Shown in pieces: positions 23,215-30,078 of a stretch of 32,338 bases of DNA. How positions within the stretch are numbered: the first letter of the stretch is position 1; every line of letters starts with the position of its first letter. The position numbers and the translations under genes are program-made. Source of the stretch: Oscillospiraceae bacterium (GTDB lineage Bacteria > Bacillota > Clostridia > Oscillospirales > Oscillospiraceae); NCBI GenBank assembly GCA_015068065.1, contig SVLE01000017.1, positions 1 to 32,338 on the forward strand, in the 5' to 3' direction. The notes beneath the pieces are model-generated. The model searched no databases and was not told where the DNA came from. It was given only the letters and a program-made list of their open reading frames with translations.

Positions 23215-24411
23215 ATGCAGACTGGAGCATTGAGCGATGTTAAAATTCTGGATCTGACCCGTGTGCTCAGCGGGCCTTACGCAGCTATGTGGCTGGGGGA
23301 TTTTGGTGCAGATGTGATCAAGATCGAAATGCCGGTCAAGGGGGATGACGCCCGCTTTACCCCGGTTCATGTGAACGGGAACAGTACCTTCTTTGCCGCC
23401 ATGAACCGCAATAAGCGCAGCATTACCCTGAATCTGAAGGATCCTGAAGGAAAGGCCATCTTCCTTGAAATGGTCAAGCAGGCGGACGTGGTCATGTCCA
23501 ACTACCGCCCCGGTGTTATGGAGCGGCTGGGCCTTGGCTATGAAGATCTGTGCAAGGTCAACGAGCGCATTATCTTTGCCACCGTTTCCGGCTTTGGCCA
23601 GAACAGCAAGTATGCCCAGCGCCCTGCCTATGACTGTGTGGCTCAGGGTATGGGCGGCATCATGAGCATGACCGGTGTGGAGGGCGGTGGCCCTACCCGT
23701 GCAGGCGCTTCCGTTGCCGACATCACTGCGGGCATCAACACCGTGGTGGGTATTTTGACGGCTCTGCATGCCCGTACTTTGACCGGTAAGGGGCAGAGCG
23801 TGGACATTGCGTTGGTGGACTCTGTGTTGGCGCTGATGCCCTCCGAGAGTATGCGCTACAACGTTACCCGCAAGGTCGTGCCCCCTCTGGGCAACCGCTA
23901 CATCGGCAATAGCCCCTACGGTGCGTTTAAGGCCAAGGACCGCGACTTTATGCTGGCCTGCGGCAGCGACAAGCTGTTTGCCAAATTCTGCACGGAAGTG
24001 CTGAAAAAGCCGGAACTCCTGGAGGACGAGCGCTTCCGCATCATGGCCAGACGCTCTGATAACCATGAGCTGGTCAAAAAGATGGTGGAGGATTGGGCCA
24101 GCCAGTACACCGCGGAAGAGTGCGTGGACATCATCCTGGCTGCCGGCGTGCCTGCGGGACCCATCTATAATATGGAAGACATCTATGCCGATGATTACTT
24201 CGTGAACGATCGCGAGATGCTGCTCAAGATGGAGCAGCCCGGCATCGGTGAGTTGACGGTGACCAACAACCCCATCCGGCTGTCCGATACCAAGTCCGCC
24301 ATCCGCCGCCCCGCCCCTCTGCTGGGTGAGCACAACGAAGAAGTGTACGGCGATTGGCTGGGTTTTGACGCGGCTAAGATCGAAGAACTCAAAAACAAAG
24401 GAATTCTGTAA
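23215..24411 (+). CDS. CaiB/BaiF-type (class III) CoA-transferase
   Basis: This 398-residue protein matches formyl-CoA/CaiB-type CoA-transferases. It shows LDLTRVLSGPYAAMWLGDFGADVIKIE at the N-terminus, LKDPEGKAIFLEMVKQADV, the catalytic Asp140 in AYDCVAQGMGG, and GQSVDIALVDS. Such enzymes move CoA between carboxylic acids through an aspartyl-CoA mixed anhydride. I chose ATG 23215 because GGGAGG lies six bases ahead; the ATG at 23209 abuts that site. The SDR gene follows 19 bases later. Donor and acceptor are unknown; succinyl-CoA and acetyl-CoA are common donors in the family. Confidence 0.92.
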   Translation: MQTGALSDVKILDLTRVLSGPYAAMWLGDFGADVIKIEMPVKGDDARFTPVHVNGNSTFFAAMNRNKRSITLNLKDPEGKAIFLEMVKQADVVMSNYRPGVMERLGLGYEDLCKVNERIIFATVSGFGQNSKYAQRPAYDCVAQGMGGIMSMTGVEGGGPTRAGASVADITAGINTVVGILTALHARTLTGKGQSVDIALVDSVLALMPSESMRYNVTRKVVPPLGNRYIGNSPYGAFKAKDRDFMLACGSDKLFAKFCTEVLKKPELLEDERFRIMARRSDNHELVKKMVEDWASQYTAEECVDIILAAGVPAGPIYNMEDIYADDYFVNDREMLLKMEQPGIGELTVTNNPIRLSDTKSAIRRPAPLLGEHNEEVYGDWLGFDAAKIEELKNKGIL

Positions 24412-24430
24412 TAAGCAAGGAGAGATAACT

Positions 24431-25168
24431 ATGGGAAGACTGGATAACAAAGTTGCCATCATTACCGGCGCGGCCGGCGGTATTGGCTATGCCACAGCGG
24501 AAAAGTTTGTGGAAGAGGGCGCTAAGGTCGTCATCTGCGACATGGCGGAAGAGCGTCTGAAAAACGCCGCGGAGGAGCTGGGCAAGAAGGGCGAAGTGAT
24601 GTGGGCCAAGGTCGACATCTGTGATGAAGAGGCCGTGAATGAGATGGTCAAGAACGCCAACGATCGTTTTGGCAGTGTGGACATCCTGATCAACATTGCC
24701 GGCATCACCAAGGACGCTCAGTTCTATAAGATGGATCTGGCCCAGTTCCGTCAGGTTATCGACGTGAACCTGATGGGCAGCGTTAATATGTGCAAGGCTG
24801 TCGTGCCTTACATGATGGAGCAGCGCTGGGGCCGCATCATCAACACCTCCTCCGTGTCCGCTCTGGCCGGCAACTTTGGTCAGACCAACTACGCCGCCTC
24901 CAAGGGCGCCATTCTGGCCTACACCCGTTCCATGGGACACGAGCTTGCCAAGTACGGCATCACTGTCAACTCCATCGTTCCCGGTGCCATCCTGACCCCC
25001 ATGACTATGGCGATTCCGGAAGATATCCGCGCACAAAAGGCGGCCAGATTCCCCACCAAGCGCTGGGGCGAGCCTCGTGAGATTGCCAACGTGTATGCGT
25101 TCCTGGCCAGCGAAGAGGCCTCTTACGTGAACGCCACCTCTGTTACCGTGGACGGCGGTTTCTATTAA
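24431..25168 (+). CDS. Short-chain dehydrogenase/reductase, FabG-like
   Basis: This 245-residue classical SDR has the cofactor motif TGAAGGIG, an Asp after beta-2 (VVICDMAEE) that favours NAD(H), and NIAGIT in place of the usual NNAG. The catalytic Ser lies in NTSSVSALAG and YAASK holds the Tyr and Lys; the protein ends in TVDGGFY. It would oxidise or reduce a 3-hydroxy/3-keto acyl thioester or an alcohol. Pairing with a CoA-transferase under a LysR regulator suggests it acts on a CoA-bound acid, not in fatty-acid synthesis. ATG 24431 has AAGGAG upstream; the longer frame lies inside the previous gene. Confidence 0.92.
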   Translation: MGRLDNKVAIITGAAGGIGYATAEKFVEEGAKVVICDMAEERLKNAAEELGKKGEVMWAKVDICDEEAVNEMVKNANDRFGSVDILINIAGITKDAQFYKMDLAQFRQVIDVNLMGSVNMCKAVVPYMMEQRWGRIINTSSVSALAGNFGQTNYAASKGAILAYTRSMGHELAKYGITVNSIVPGAILTPMTMAIPEDIRAQKAARFPTKRWGEPREIANVYAFLASEEASYVNATSVTVDGGFY

Positions 25169-25184
25169 TTAAGAAGCAGAAAAC

Positions 25185-25218
25185 ACCGCAGGATCCATTG
25201 ATCCTGCGGTATTATTTT
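25185..25218 (+). terminator. Intrinsic terminator after the SDR gene
   Basis: An 11-base stem (ACCGCAGGATC and complement) with a CATT loop is followed by ATTATTTT. Confidence 0.85.
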
Positions 25219-25320
25219 GTGTCGGGTGCTGAGATGAAATAAGGCGGCCCTCCGTTTTTTTTCACAAGAGAGGGGCGGGGAAGAACGGTGAATTTTTATT
25301 TACAGAAACTGACAAATATC

Positions 25321-25349
25321 TTGCGGGGTTTATGTGGTTATGCTAAAAT
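25321..25349 (+). promoter_or_regulatory. Promoter of the GMP synthase gene
   Basis: TTGCGG (25321-25326), 17 bases, then TAAAAT (25344-25349) preceded by TGC, an extended -10. The leader is short, about 30 bases. Confidence 0.7.
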
Positions 25350-25386
25350 AGACACATCCTAATTTGATATTTTGGGAGGCTTATCC

Positions 25387-26676
25387 ATGAAACAGGACAT
25401 GATCCTCATCCTTGATCTGGGCAGCGAGGGAAATCCCCGTCTGGCCCGCGAGATCCGCGCTATGGGCGTGTATACCGAGATCCATCCCCATGATATTACT
25501 GCCCCTGAGTTGGCCGCTTTGCCCAACGTGAAGGGCATCATCCTCAACGGCGGCATCAACCGCGTGGTGGACGGCGTGGAGATCGATGCATCTCAGGCGG
25601 TCTACAACAGCGGTCTGCCCATCTGGGCTATCGACCACAAGGGCGCTGCCCCTCTGGCCGACGAGGGCGCGGATCGGGAAAAGGCCATCCGTGACTTTGT
25701 TTTCGGCACCTGCAAGGCCGACACCAACTGGAACATGGAAAACTTCATCGCCGATCAGGTGGAGTTGATCCGCAAGCAGGTGGGCAATAAGAAAGTGTTG
25801 CTGGCCCTGTCCGGCGGTGTGGACTCCTCTGTGGTGGCCGCGTTGCTCATTAAGGCCATCGGCGATCAGCTGACCTGCGTCCACGTTAACCACGGTCTGC
25901 TGCGCAAGGGTGAGCCCGAGCAGGTGGTGCAGGTCTTTGGTAAGGAACTGAATGCCAATCTGGTCTATGTGGATGCCGTTGACCGCTTCCTGGACAAGCT
26001 GGCCGGCGTGGCCGACCCCGAGACCAAGCGCAAGGTCATCGGTGCGGAGTTCATCCGCGTGTTCGAGGAGGAGGCCCGCAAGCTGGAGGGCATCGAGTTC
26101 CTGGGTCAGGGCACCATCTACCCCGACATCATCGAGTCCGGCACCAAGACCGTCAAGGCGGTCAAGTCCCACCACAACGTGGGCGGTCTGCCTGAGGACC
26201 TGCAGTTCGAACTGGTGGAGCCTCTGAAGATGCTCTTCAAGGACGAGGTGCGCGCCTGCGGCGTGGCTCTGGGTCTGCCCTCTGCTATGGTCTACCGTCA
26301 GCCCTTCCCCGGCCCCGGTCTGGGTGTGCGCTGCCTGGGTGCCATTACCCGTGACCGTCTGGAGGCCGTGCGTGAGTCCGACGCCATCCTGCGTGAGGAG
26401 TTCGCCAAGAACGGTCTGGAGGGCAAGGTGTGGCAGTATTTCACCGCCATCCCCGACATCAAGTCTGTGGGTGTGCGCGATAACAAGCGCGCCGACGAGT
26501 GGTGCGTCATTCTGCGCGCGGTGAACACCGTGGACGCCATGACCGCTACCGTGGAGGAAGTGCCCTACGCGCTGCTCCACCACATCGTCAACCGCATCAC
26601 CAACGAGGTCAAGGGCGTCAACCGCGTCCTGTTCGACCTCACGCCTAAGCCTACGGGCACAATAGAGTGGGAATGA
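25387..26676 (+). CDS. guaA: GMP synthase with degenerate, shortened amidotransferase domain
   Basis: This 429-residue protein is shorter than usual GuaA (about 510-525). The ATP-pyrophosphatase half is intact (LSGGVDSSVV at 141-150, HVNHGLLRKGE, GQGTIYPDIIES) and so is the dimerisation domain (RQPFPGPGLGVR to the end KPTGTIEWE). Residues 1-80 still look like the start of the class I amidotransferase domain. Where the nucleophile should be (GICYG) it reads AIDHKG (Asp83), and about 80 residues that would hold the catalytic His and Glu are absent before NWNMENF. It should amidate XMP with free ammonia or with a separate glutaminase. GGGAGG lies before ATG 25387. Confidence 0.93.
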   Translation: MKQDMILILDLGSEGNPRLAREIRAMGVYTEIHPHDITAPELAALPNVKGIILNGGINRVVDGVEIDASQAVYNSGLPIWAIDHKGAAPLADEGADREKAIRDFVFGTCKADTNWNMENFIADQVELIRKQVGNKKVLLALSGGVDSSVVAALLIKAIGDQLTCVHVNHGLLRKGEPEQVVQVFGKELNANLVYVDAVDRFLDKLAGVADPETKRKVIGAEFIRVFEEEARKLEGIEFLGQGTIYPDIIESGTKTVKAVKSHHNVGGLPEDLQFELVEPLKMLFKDEVRACGVALGLPSAMVYRQPFPGPGLGVRCLGAITRDRLEAVRESDAILREEFAKNGLEGKVWQYFTAIPDIKSVGVRDNKRADEWCVILRAVNTVDAMTATVEEVPYALLHHIVNRITNEVKGVNRVLFDLTPKPTGTIEWE

Positions 26677-26700
26677 CAGAATAATACCAACTGGCTTGCA

Positions 26701-26736
26701 AGTGGCCCGGAACCAGACGGTTCCGGGCCACTTTTT
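26701..26736 (+). terminator. Intrinsic terminator after guaA
   Basis: A 14-base stem (AGTGGCCCGGAACC and complement) with an AGAC loop is followed by five T. Confidence 0.93.
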
Positions 26737-26741
26737 GCAGA

Positions 26742-26779
26742 AAAAACAGTGCCGTCCGAAAGCGGACGGCACTGTTTTT
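26742..26779. terminator. Bidirectional terminator, mainly for the first Gfo/Idh/MocA gene
   Basis: The 17-base arms include five A and five T at the outer ends, with an AAAG loop. It follows the minus-strand gene by 14 bases and also backs up the guaA terminator. Confidence 0.92.
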
Positions 26780-26793
26780 GTGGAATGGTTGAG

Positions 26794-27819
26794 TTACGCC
26801 TCGGGGTAGACGATCTGGACGGGCTTGCCCAGAGCGGCGGACTCCACGGTGGCGCGGCAGACGGCCACGGTGGAAGCACCCTCGATGGAGGCGATGGGGT
26901 TGGGAGCATCCTCCAGAATGGCGTTGACAAAGTCGGTAATCTCGGCCTTCATGTTGTGGCCCACGGGATCGCAGGGCAGGATCTTGGGGGCGGTGAAGTT
27001 GTTGCCGTTCTTGTCCACCTGATACAGCTTCATCTCCTTGCCGCGGCTCTCGAAGATGATAGTGCCCTCGGTGCCGTACAGGCAGGTGCGCATGGTGTAG
27101 TCACGCTTGACACCGATGGAGCAGAACACCTTGCCGATGACATCGTTGGGGAACTTGTAGATGGCGATGGTGGAGTCGTTCACGGGCCAGTCCAGCAGGT
27201 ACTTGTGGTTGGAGTAGGCCATGACCTCGGTGGGGTTGCCGGCCACCCAGCGCAGGAAGTCCACGGCGTGGCAGCCGCCGCCGATCATGCCCTCGCGCTC
27301 GGGGGTGACGCGCCAGTCGTTGTAGCCGCGGGCGCCGCGGTAGCTGTGGGCGTACTCGCTCTCCACGAACACCAGATCACCGATGGTGCCGGCGTCAACC
27401 AGCTGCTTAGCCTTAGTGAAGTTGGGGTTGTAGCGGACCACCTGACCCACCATCAGACGGGTGCCGGTCTCCTTCTCAACGCGGCGGATCTCGGCGCACT
27501 CTTCGTTGGTCAGGGCCATGGGCTTCTCCAGCAGCACGGGCTTGCCGGCGCGCATGAAGGCGCAGGCCATTTCACAGTGGGTGTTGTCGGGGGTGGTGAT
27601 GATGGCCAGGTCCACCTTGGGGTCGTTGACCAGTTCGCGGTAGTCGGTCACGGTGATCTGGGGCTTGTACTCCTTGCGGCGGCGCTCCAAGCGGTTGTCG
27701 GTGGCGCTGTCACAGATGGCATACAGCTCGCAGTTGGGGTTGGCCAGAACGCCCTTCAGATGGAAATCGGCGATTTCGCCGCAGCCGATCACGGCTACCT
27801 TAAAGATCTTCTCAGACAT
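26794..27819 (-). CDS. Gfo/Idh/MocA-family oxidoreductase, copy 1
   Basis: This 341-residue protein has the N-terminal Rossmann fold (VAVIGCGEIADFHLKG) and the EKPMALT motif with the conserved Lys of the family. A C-terminal alpha/beta domain carries GGCHAVDFLRW, with the usual catalytic His region. Such enzymes oxidise or reduce sugars, inositols or sugar acids with NAD(P). It is a close paralogue of the gene at 28072-29097, with roughly four in five residues alike by eye. The differences gather in the N-terminal 15 residues, near FTKAK, and at KILPCDP. It has its own terminator and candidate promoter. The substrate is unknown. Confidence 0.93.
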   Translation of the reverse strand: MSEKIFKVAVIGCGEIADFHLKGVLANPNCELYAICDSATDNRLERRRKEYKPQITVTDYRELVNDPKVDLAIITTPDNTHCEMACAFMRAGKPVLLEKPMALTNEECAEIRRVEKETGTRLMVGQVVRYNPNFTKAKQLVDAGTIGDLVFVESEYAHSYRGARGYNDWRVTPEREGMIGGGCHAVDFLRWVAGNPTEVMAYSNHKYLLDWPVNDSTIAIYKFPNDVIGKVFCSIGVKRDYTMRTCLYGTEGTIIFESRGKEMKLYQVDKNGNNFTAPKILPCDPVGHNMKAEITDFVNAILEDAPNPIASIEGASTVAVCRATVESAALGKPVQIVYPEA

Positions 27820-27853
27820 AATACTTGCTCCCTTTCTTTTATGTGGTAAAAGT

Positions 27854-27900
27854 ATGGTGGTAAGACATATGTGTCTTTATAATCATATGGTAGCAAGACA
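27854..27900 (-). promoter_or_regulatory. Repeats around the promoter of Gfo/Idh/MocA copy 1
   Basis: ATGGTGGTAAGACA (27854-27867) and ATGGTAGCAAGACA (27887-27900) are direct repeats matching at 12 of 14 positions, 33 bases apart. They flank the predicted -10. AAGACATATGTGTCTT (27862-27877) is a 16-base inverted repeat. Both could be operator sites. Confidence 0.4.
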
Positions 27901-27903
27901 CAA
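27876..27903 (-). promoter_or_regulatory. Candidate promoter of Gfo/Idh/MocA copy 1
   Basis: On the minus strand, TTGTGT (27898-27903), 16 bases and TATAAA (27876-27881). The start codon is about 57 bases downstream. Confidence 0.45.
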
Positions 27904-28019
27904 GCTCATTCACAAGGGTAATTTGTTTGGTACCATCTTCAATTTGTTGGAAAATTTTGTGGTATGACGCTCATTGGCAGGGTGATGTTCTATTGGTTCG
28001 CATCATTTTTCTTGTGCAA

Positions 28020-28050
28020 AAAGATGCCGCCCGAAACGGGCGGCATCTTT
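28020..28050 (-). terminator. Intrinsic terminator of Gfo/Idh/MocA copy 2
   Basis: The 14-base arms (AAAGATGCCGCCCG and complement) have an AAA loop. On the minus strand a T-rich tail follows. It means the two paralogues are separate transcripts. Confidence 0.88.
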
Positions 28051-28071
28051 ATATATCAAATTTAAGCGAAA

Positions 28072-29097
28072 TCAGTTTTCGGGATAGACGATCTGCACGG
28101 GCTTGCCCAGCTTGGCAGACTCCACGGTGGCGCGGCAGACAGCTACGGTGGACGCGCCTTCGATGGAGGAGATGGGGGCGGGGCGATCCTCCACGATAGC
28201 ATTGACAAAGTCGGTGATCTCGGCAGCCATATTGTGACCGATGTTTTGGACGGATACCAGCTTGGGGGCGGTGAAGTTGTTGCCGTTCTTGTCTACCTGA
28301 TACATCTTGATCTCGTTGCTGTGGCCTTCGATGATGATAGTGCCCTCGGTGCCGTACAGGCAGACGCGATTGGCCTTGTCGCGCTTGACGCCGATGGAGC
28401 AGAAAATCTTGCCAATCACGTTGTTGGGGAACTTGTAGATGGCAATAGTGGTATCATCAACGGGCCAGTCCGTCAGGTACTTGTGGTTGGAATAGGCCAT
28501 GACCTCGGTGGGGTTGCCGGCCACCCAGCGCAGGAAGTCCACGGCGTGGCAGCCGCCGCCGATCATGCCCTCACGATCGGGGGAGACACGCCAATCGTTA
28601 TAGCCGCGGGCGCGGCGGTAGCTGTGAGCGTATTCGCACTCTATGAACACCAGCTCACCAATAGTGCCCTCGTCAACCAGCTGCTTGGCGCGGACGCGGG
28701 GGGGATTATAGCGGCCCACCTGGCCCACCATCAGGCGGGTGCCGGTCTCCTTTTCCACACGGCGCATCTCGGCGCAATCCTCGTTGGTCAGTGCCATGGG
28801 CTTTTCCAGCAGCACGGGCACGCCGGCACGCAGGAAGGCGCAGGTCATTTCACAGTGGGTGTTGTCCGGGGTAGTAACGATGGCCATATCTACGTTGGGA
28901 TCGTTGACCAGCTCCCGGTAATCGGTCACGGCAATCTGGGCCTTGTACTCCTTGCGGCGGCGCTCCAGACGGTCATCGGTGGCGTTGTCGCAGACGGCGT
29001 ACAGCTCACAGTGGGGGTTGGCCAAAACACCCTTCAGATGGAAATCGGCAATCACGCCGCAGCCGATCATGGCTACATTCAGCTTTTTTTCGGACAT
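28072..29097 (-). CDS. Gfo/Idh/MocA-family oxidoreductase, copy 2
   Basis: This 341-residue protein has exactly the same length as copy 1 and can be aligned without gaps. The Rossmann motif (VAMIGCGVIADFHLKG), EKPMALT and GGCHAVDFLRW are all kept. The changes between copies are concentrated at GRYNPPRVRAK, RDKANRVCLYG and KLVSVQNIG, which may line the substrate pocket. It diverges from an AraC regulator followed by a rhamnosidase. A role in deoxysugar or sugar-acid conversion is therefore likely, with the actual substrate unknown. It has its own promoter and terminator. Confidence 0.93.
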   Translation of the reverse strand: MSEKKLNVAMIGCGVIADFHLKGVLANPHCELYAVCDNATDDRLERRRKEYKAQIAVTDYRELVNDPNVDMAIVTTPDNTHCEMTCAFLRAGVPVLLEKPMALTNEDCAEMRRVEKETGTRLMVGQVGRYNPPRVRAKQLVDEGTIGELVFIECEYAHSYRRARGYNDWRVSPDREGMIGGGCHAVDFLRWVAGNPTEVMAYSNHKYLTDWPVDDTTIAIYKFPNNVIGKIFCSIGVKRDKANRVCLYGTEGTIIIEGHSNEIKMYQVDKNGNNFTAPKLVSVQNIGHNMAAEITDFVNAIVEDRPAPISSIEGASTVAVCRATVESAKLGKPVQIVYPEN

Positions 29098-29153
29098 AAC
29101 TCTTGCTCCTTTTGTTTTTTTGTGATAGAAATAAGATTGGAAACTGTGCGCAC

Positions 29154-29182
29154 ATCATATCAAACCGCGTGGGGTGCCACAA
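29154..29182 (-). promoter_or_regulatory. Promoter of Gfo/Idh/MocA copy 2
   Basis: On the minus strand, TTGTGG (29177-29182), 17 bases, then TATGAT (29154-29159) preceded by TGA, an extended -10. Confidence 0.65.
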
Positions 29183-29198
29183 TGGTAGCTTGTTTGAT
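29159..29198. promoter_or_regulatory. Inverted repeat in the copy 2/AraC divergent region
   Basis: ATCAAAC (29159-29165) and GTTTGAT (29192-29198) are exact inverted arms 26 bases apart that bracket the copy 2 -35 box. ATGGTAGC (29182-29189) is shared with the repeat before copy 1. Confidence 0.4.
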
Positions 29199-29231
29199 GT
29201 TTTTCTTCGCTTTGTTGGAAGGGGTGGTGTG

Positions 29232-30047
29232 GTGAACAACAACGAAATGCCAATCGTGGCATACTGCGCCCGGGAGCAGTTGACCAGATCGAACTGCCAC
29301 GGTCCGGTGATCCGCCGGTTCTTCGTGGTGGAGTGCAACGAGAACGGAAAAGGCGGTCTGGTGATCAACGGCAAGGGCTTTACCTTTGGCCCGAGGCAGT
29401 GCTATGTGCTGCTGCCCGGAGACACGGTGACGCAGATGTCCGATGCAAAGCAGCCCCGGGGCGGGATCTACTGTATCCTTGACGCGCCTATGCTGGCGCA
29501 GTATTTCAAGGCGGCGGGGATCACTTCCGAAAATCCATTTATTCCGGAACGGCTGTTTCCTCAGGTCCAGCAGTGGCTGACCAAAATGCTGGCGGATTTC
29601 AACAGCCGGGATGCGGGTGCGCCCCTGCGGCAGGCGGGGAATATTTACGGCCTTCTTGGGGCGCTGCTGCAGGAAAAGCCTGCAACCAGAACGGACGCCA
29701 TCAGCAAGGCTATCGGCATTATGGATACCGACTATTCAGAGCCGCTGAGTGTGGAGGAACTGTCCCGGACCCTGGGACTGGAGCGGACCTATTTTTCCAG
29801 CCTGTTTAAGGAAAAGACGGGTTATTCGCCCTATCGGTATCTGACGGCCCTGCGCATCAAAAAGGCCTGCCTGTTGTTGGCGGAGACGGACTTGAGCGTG
29901 GCGGAAGTGGCTGAGCTGGTGGGGCTGGATGCCCGGAATTTTGCCCGGCTGTTCAAAAAAGAGATCGGCAAAACACCTCTGGAATATAAAAAAGCGCCCC
30001 GGGAAAGCCGCATCAGCGAAAAGCGTCTCGACCCACCCAACCTGTGA
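29232..30047 (+). CDS. AraC-family transcriptional regulator with cupin-like sensor
   Basis: This protein has about 271 residues. The N-terminal half resembles a cupin sensor (RFFVVECNENGKGGLVINGKGFTFGPRQCYVLLPGD). The C-terminal AraC domain has LSVEELSRTLGLERTYFSSLFKEKTGYSPYRYL in two blocks and the second helix-turn-helix (LSVAEVAELVGLDARNFARLFKKEIGKTPLEY). I chose GTG 29232 because GAAGGGG lies about seven bases ahead; the adjacent GTG 29229 and ATG 29247 are alternatives. It is divergent from Gfo/Idh/MocA copy 2 and 31 bases ahead of the rhamnosidase, so it probably controls both in response to rhamnose or a related sugar. Confidence 0.88.
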   Translation: MNNNEMPIVAYCAREQLTRSNCHGPVIRRFFVVECNENGKGGLVINGKGFTFGPRQCYVLLPGDTVTQMSDAKQPRGGIYCILDAPMLAQYFKAAGITSENPFIPERLFPQVQQWLTKMLADFNSRDAGAPLRQAGNIYGLLGALLQEKPATRTDAISKAIGIMDTDYSEPLSVEELSRTLGLERTYFSSLFKEKTGYSPYRYLTALRIKKACLLLAETDLSVAEVAELVGLDARNFARLFKKEIGKTPLEYKKAPRESRISEKRLDPPNL

Positions 30048-30078
30048 AATTAGAGCAATCTGTAAAAGGAGAATCAAT

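Noticed and set aside
25345-25380. Purine riboswitch before guaA
   Set aside because: A stretch like CCTAATTTGATAT recalls the aptamer 5' part, but it has an insertion and lies right at the ribosome site with no room for the rest of the aptamer.
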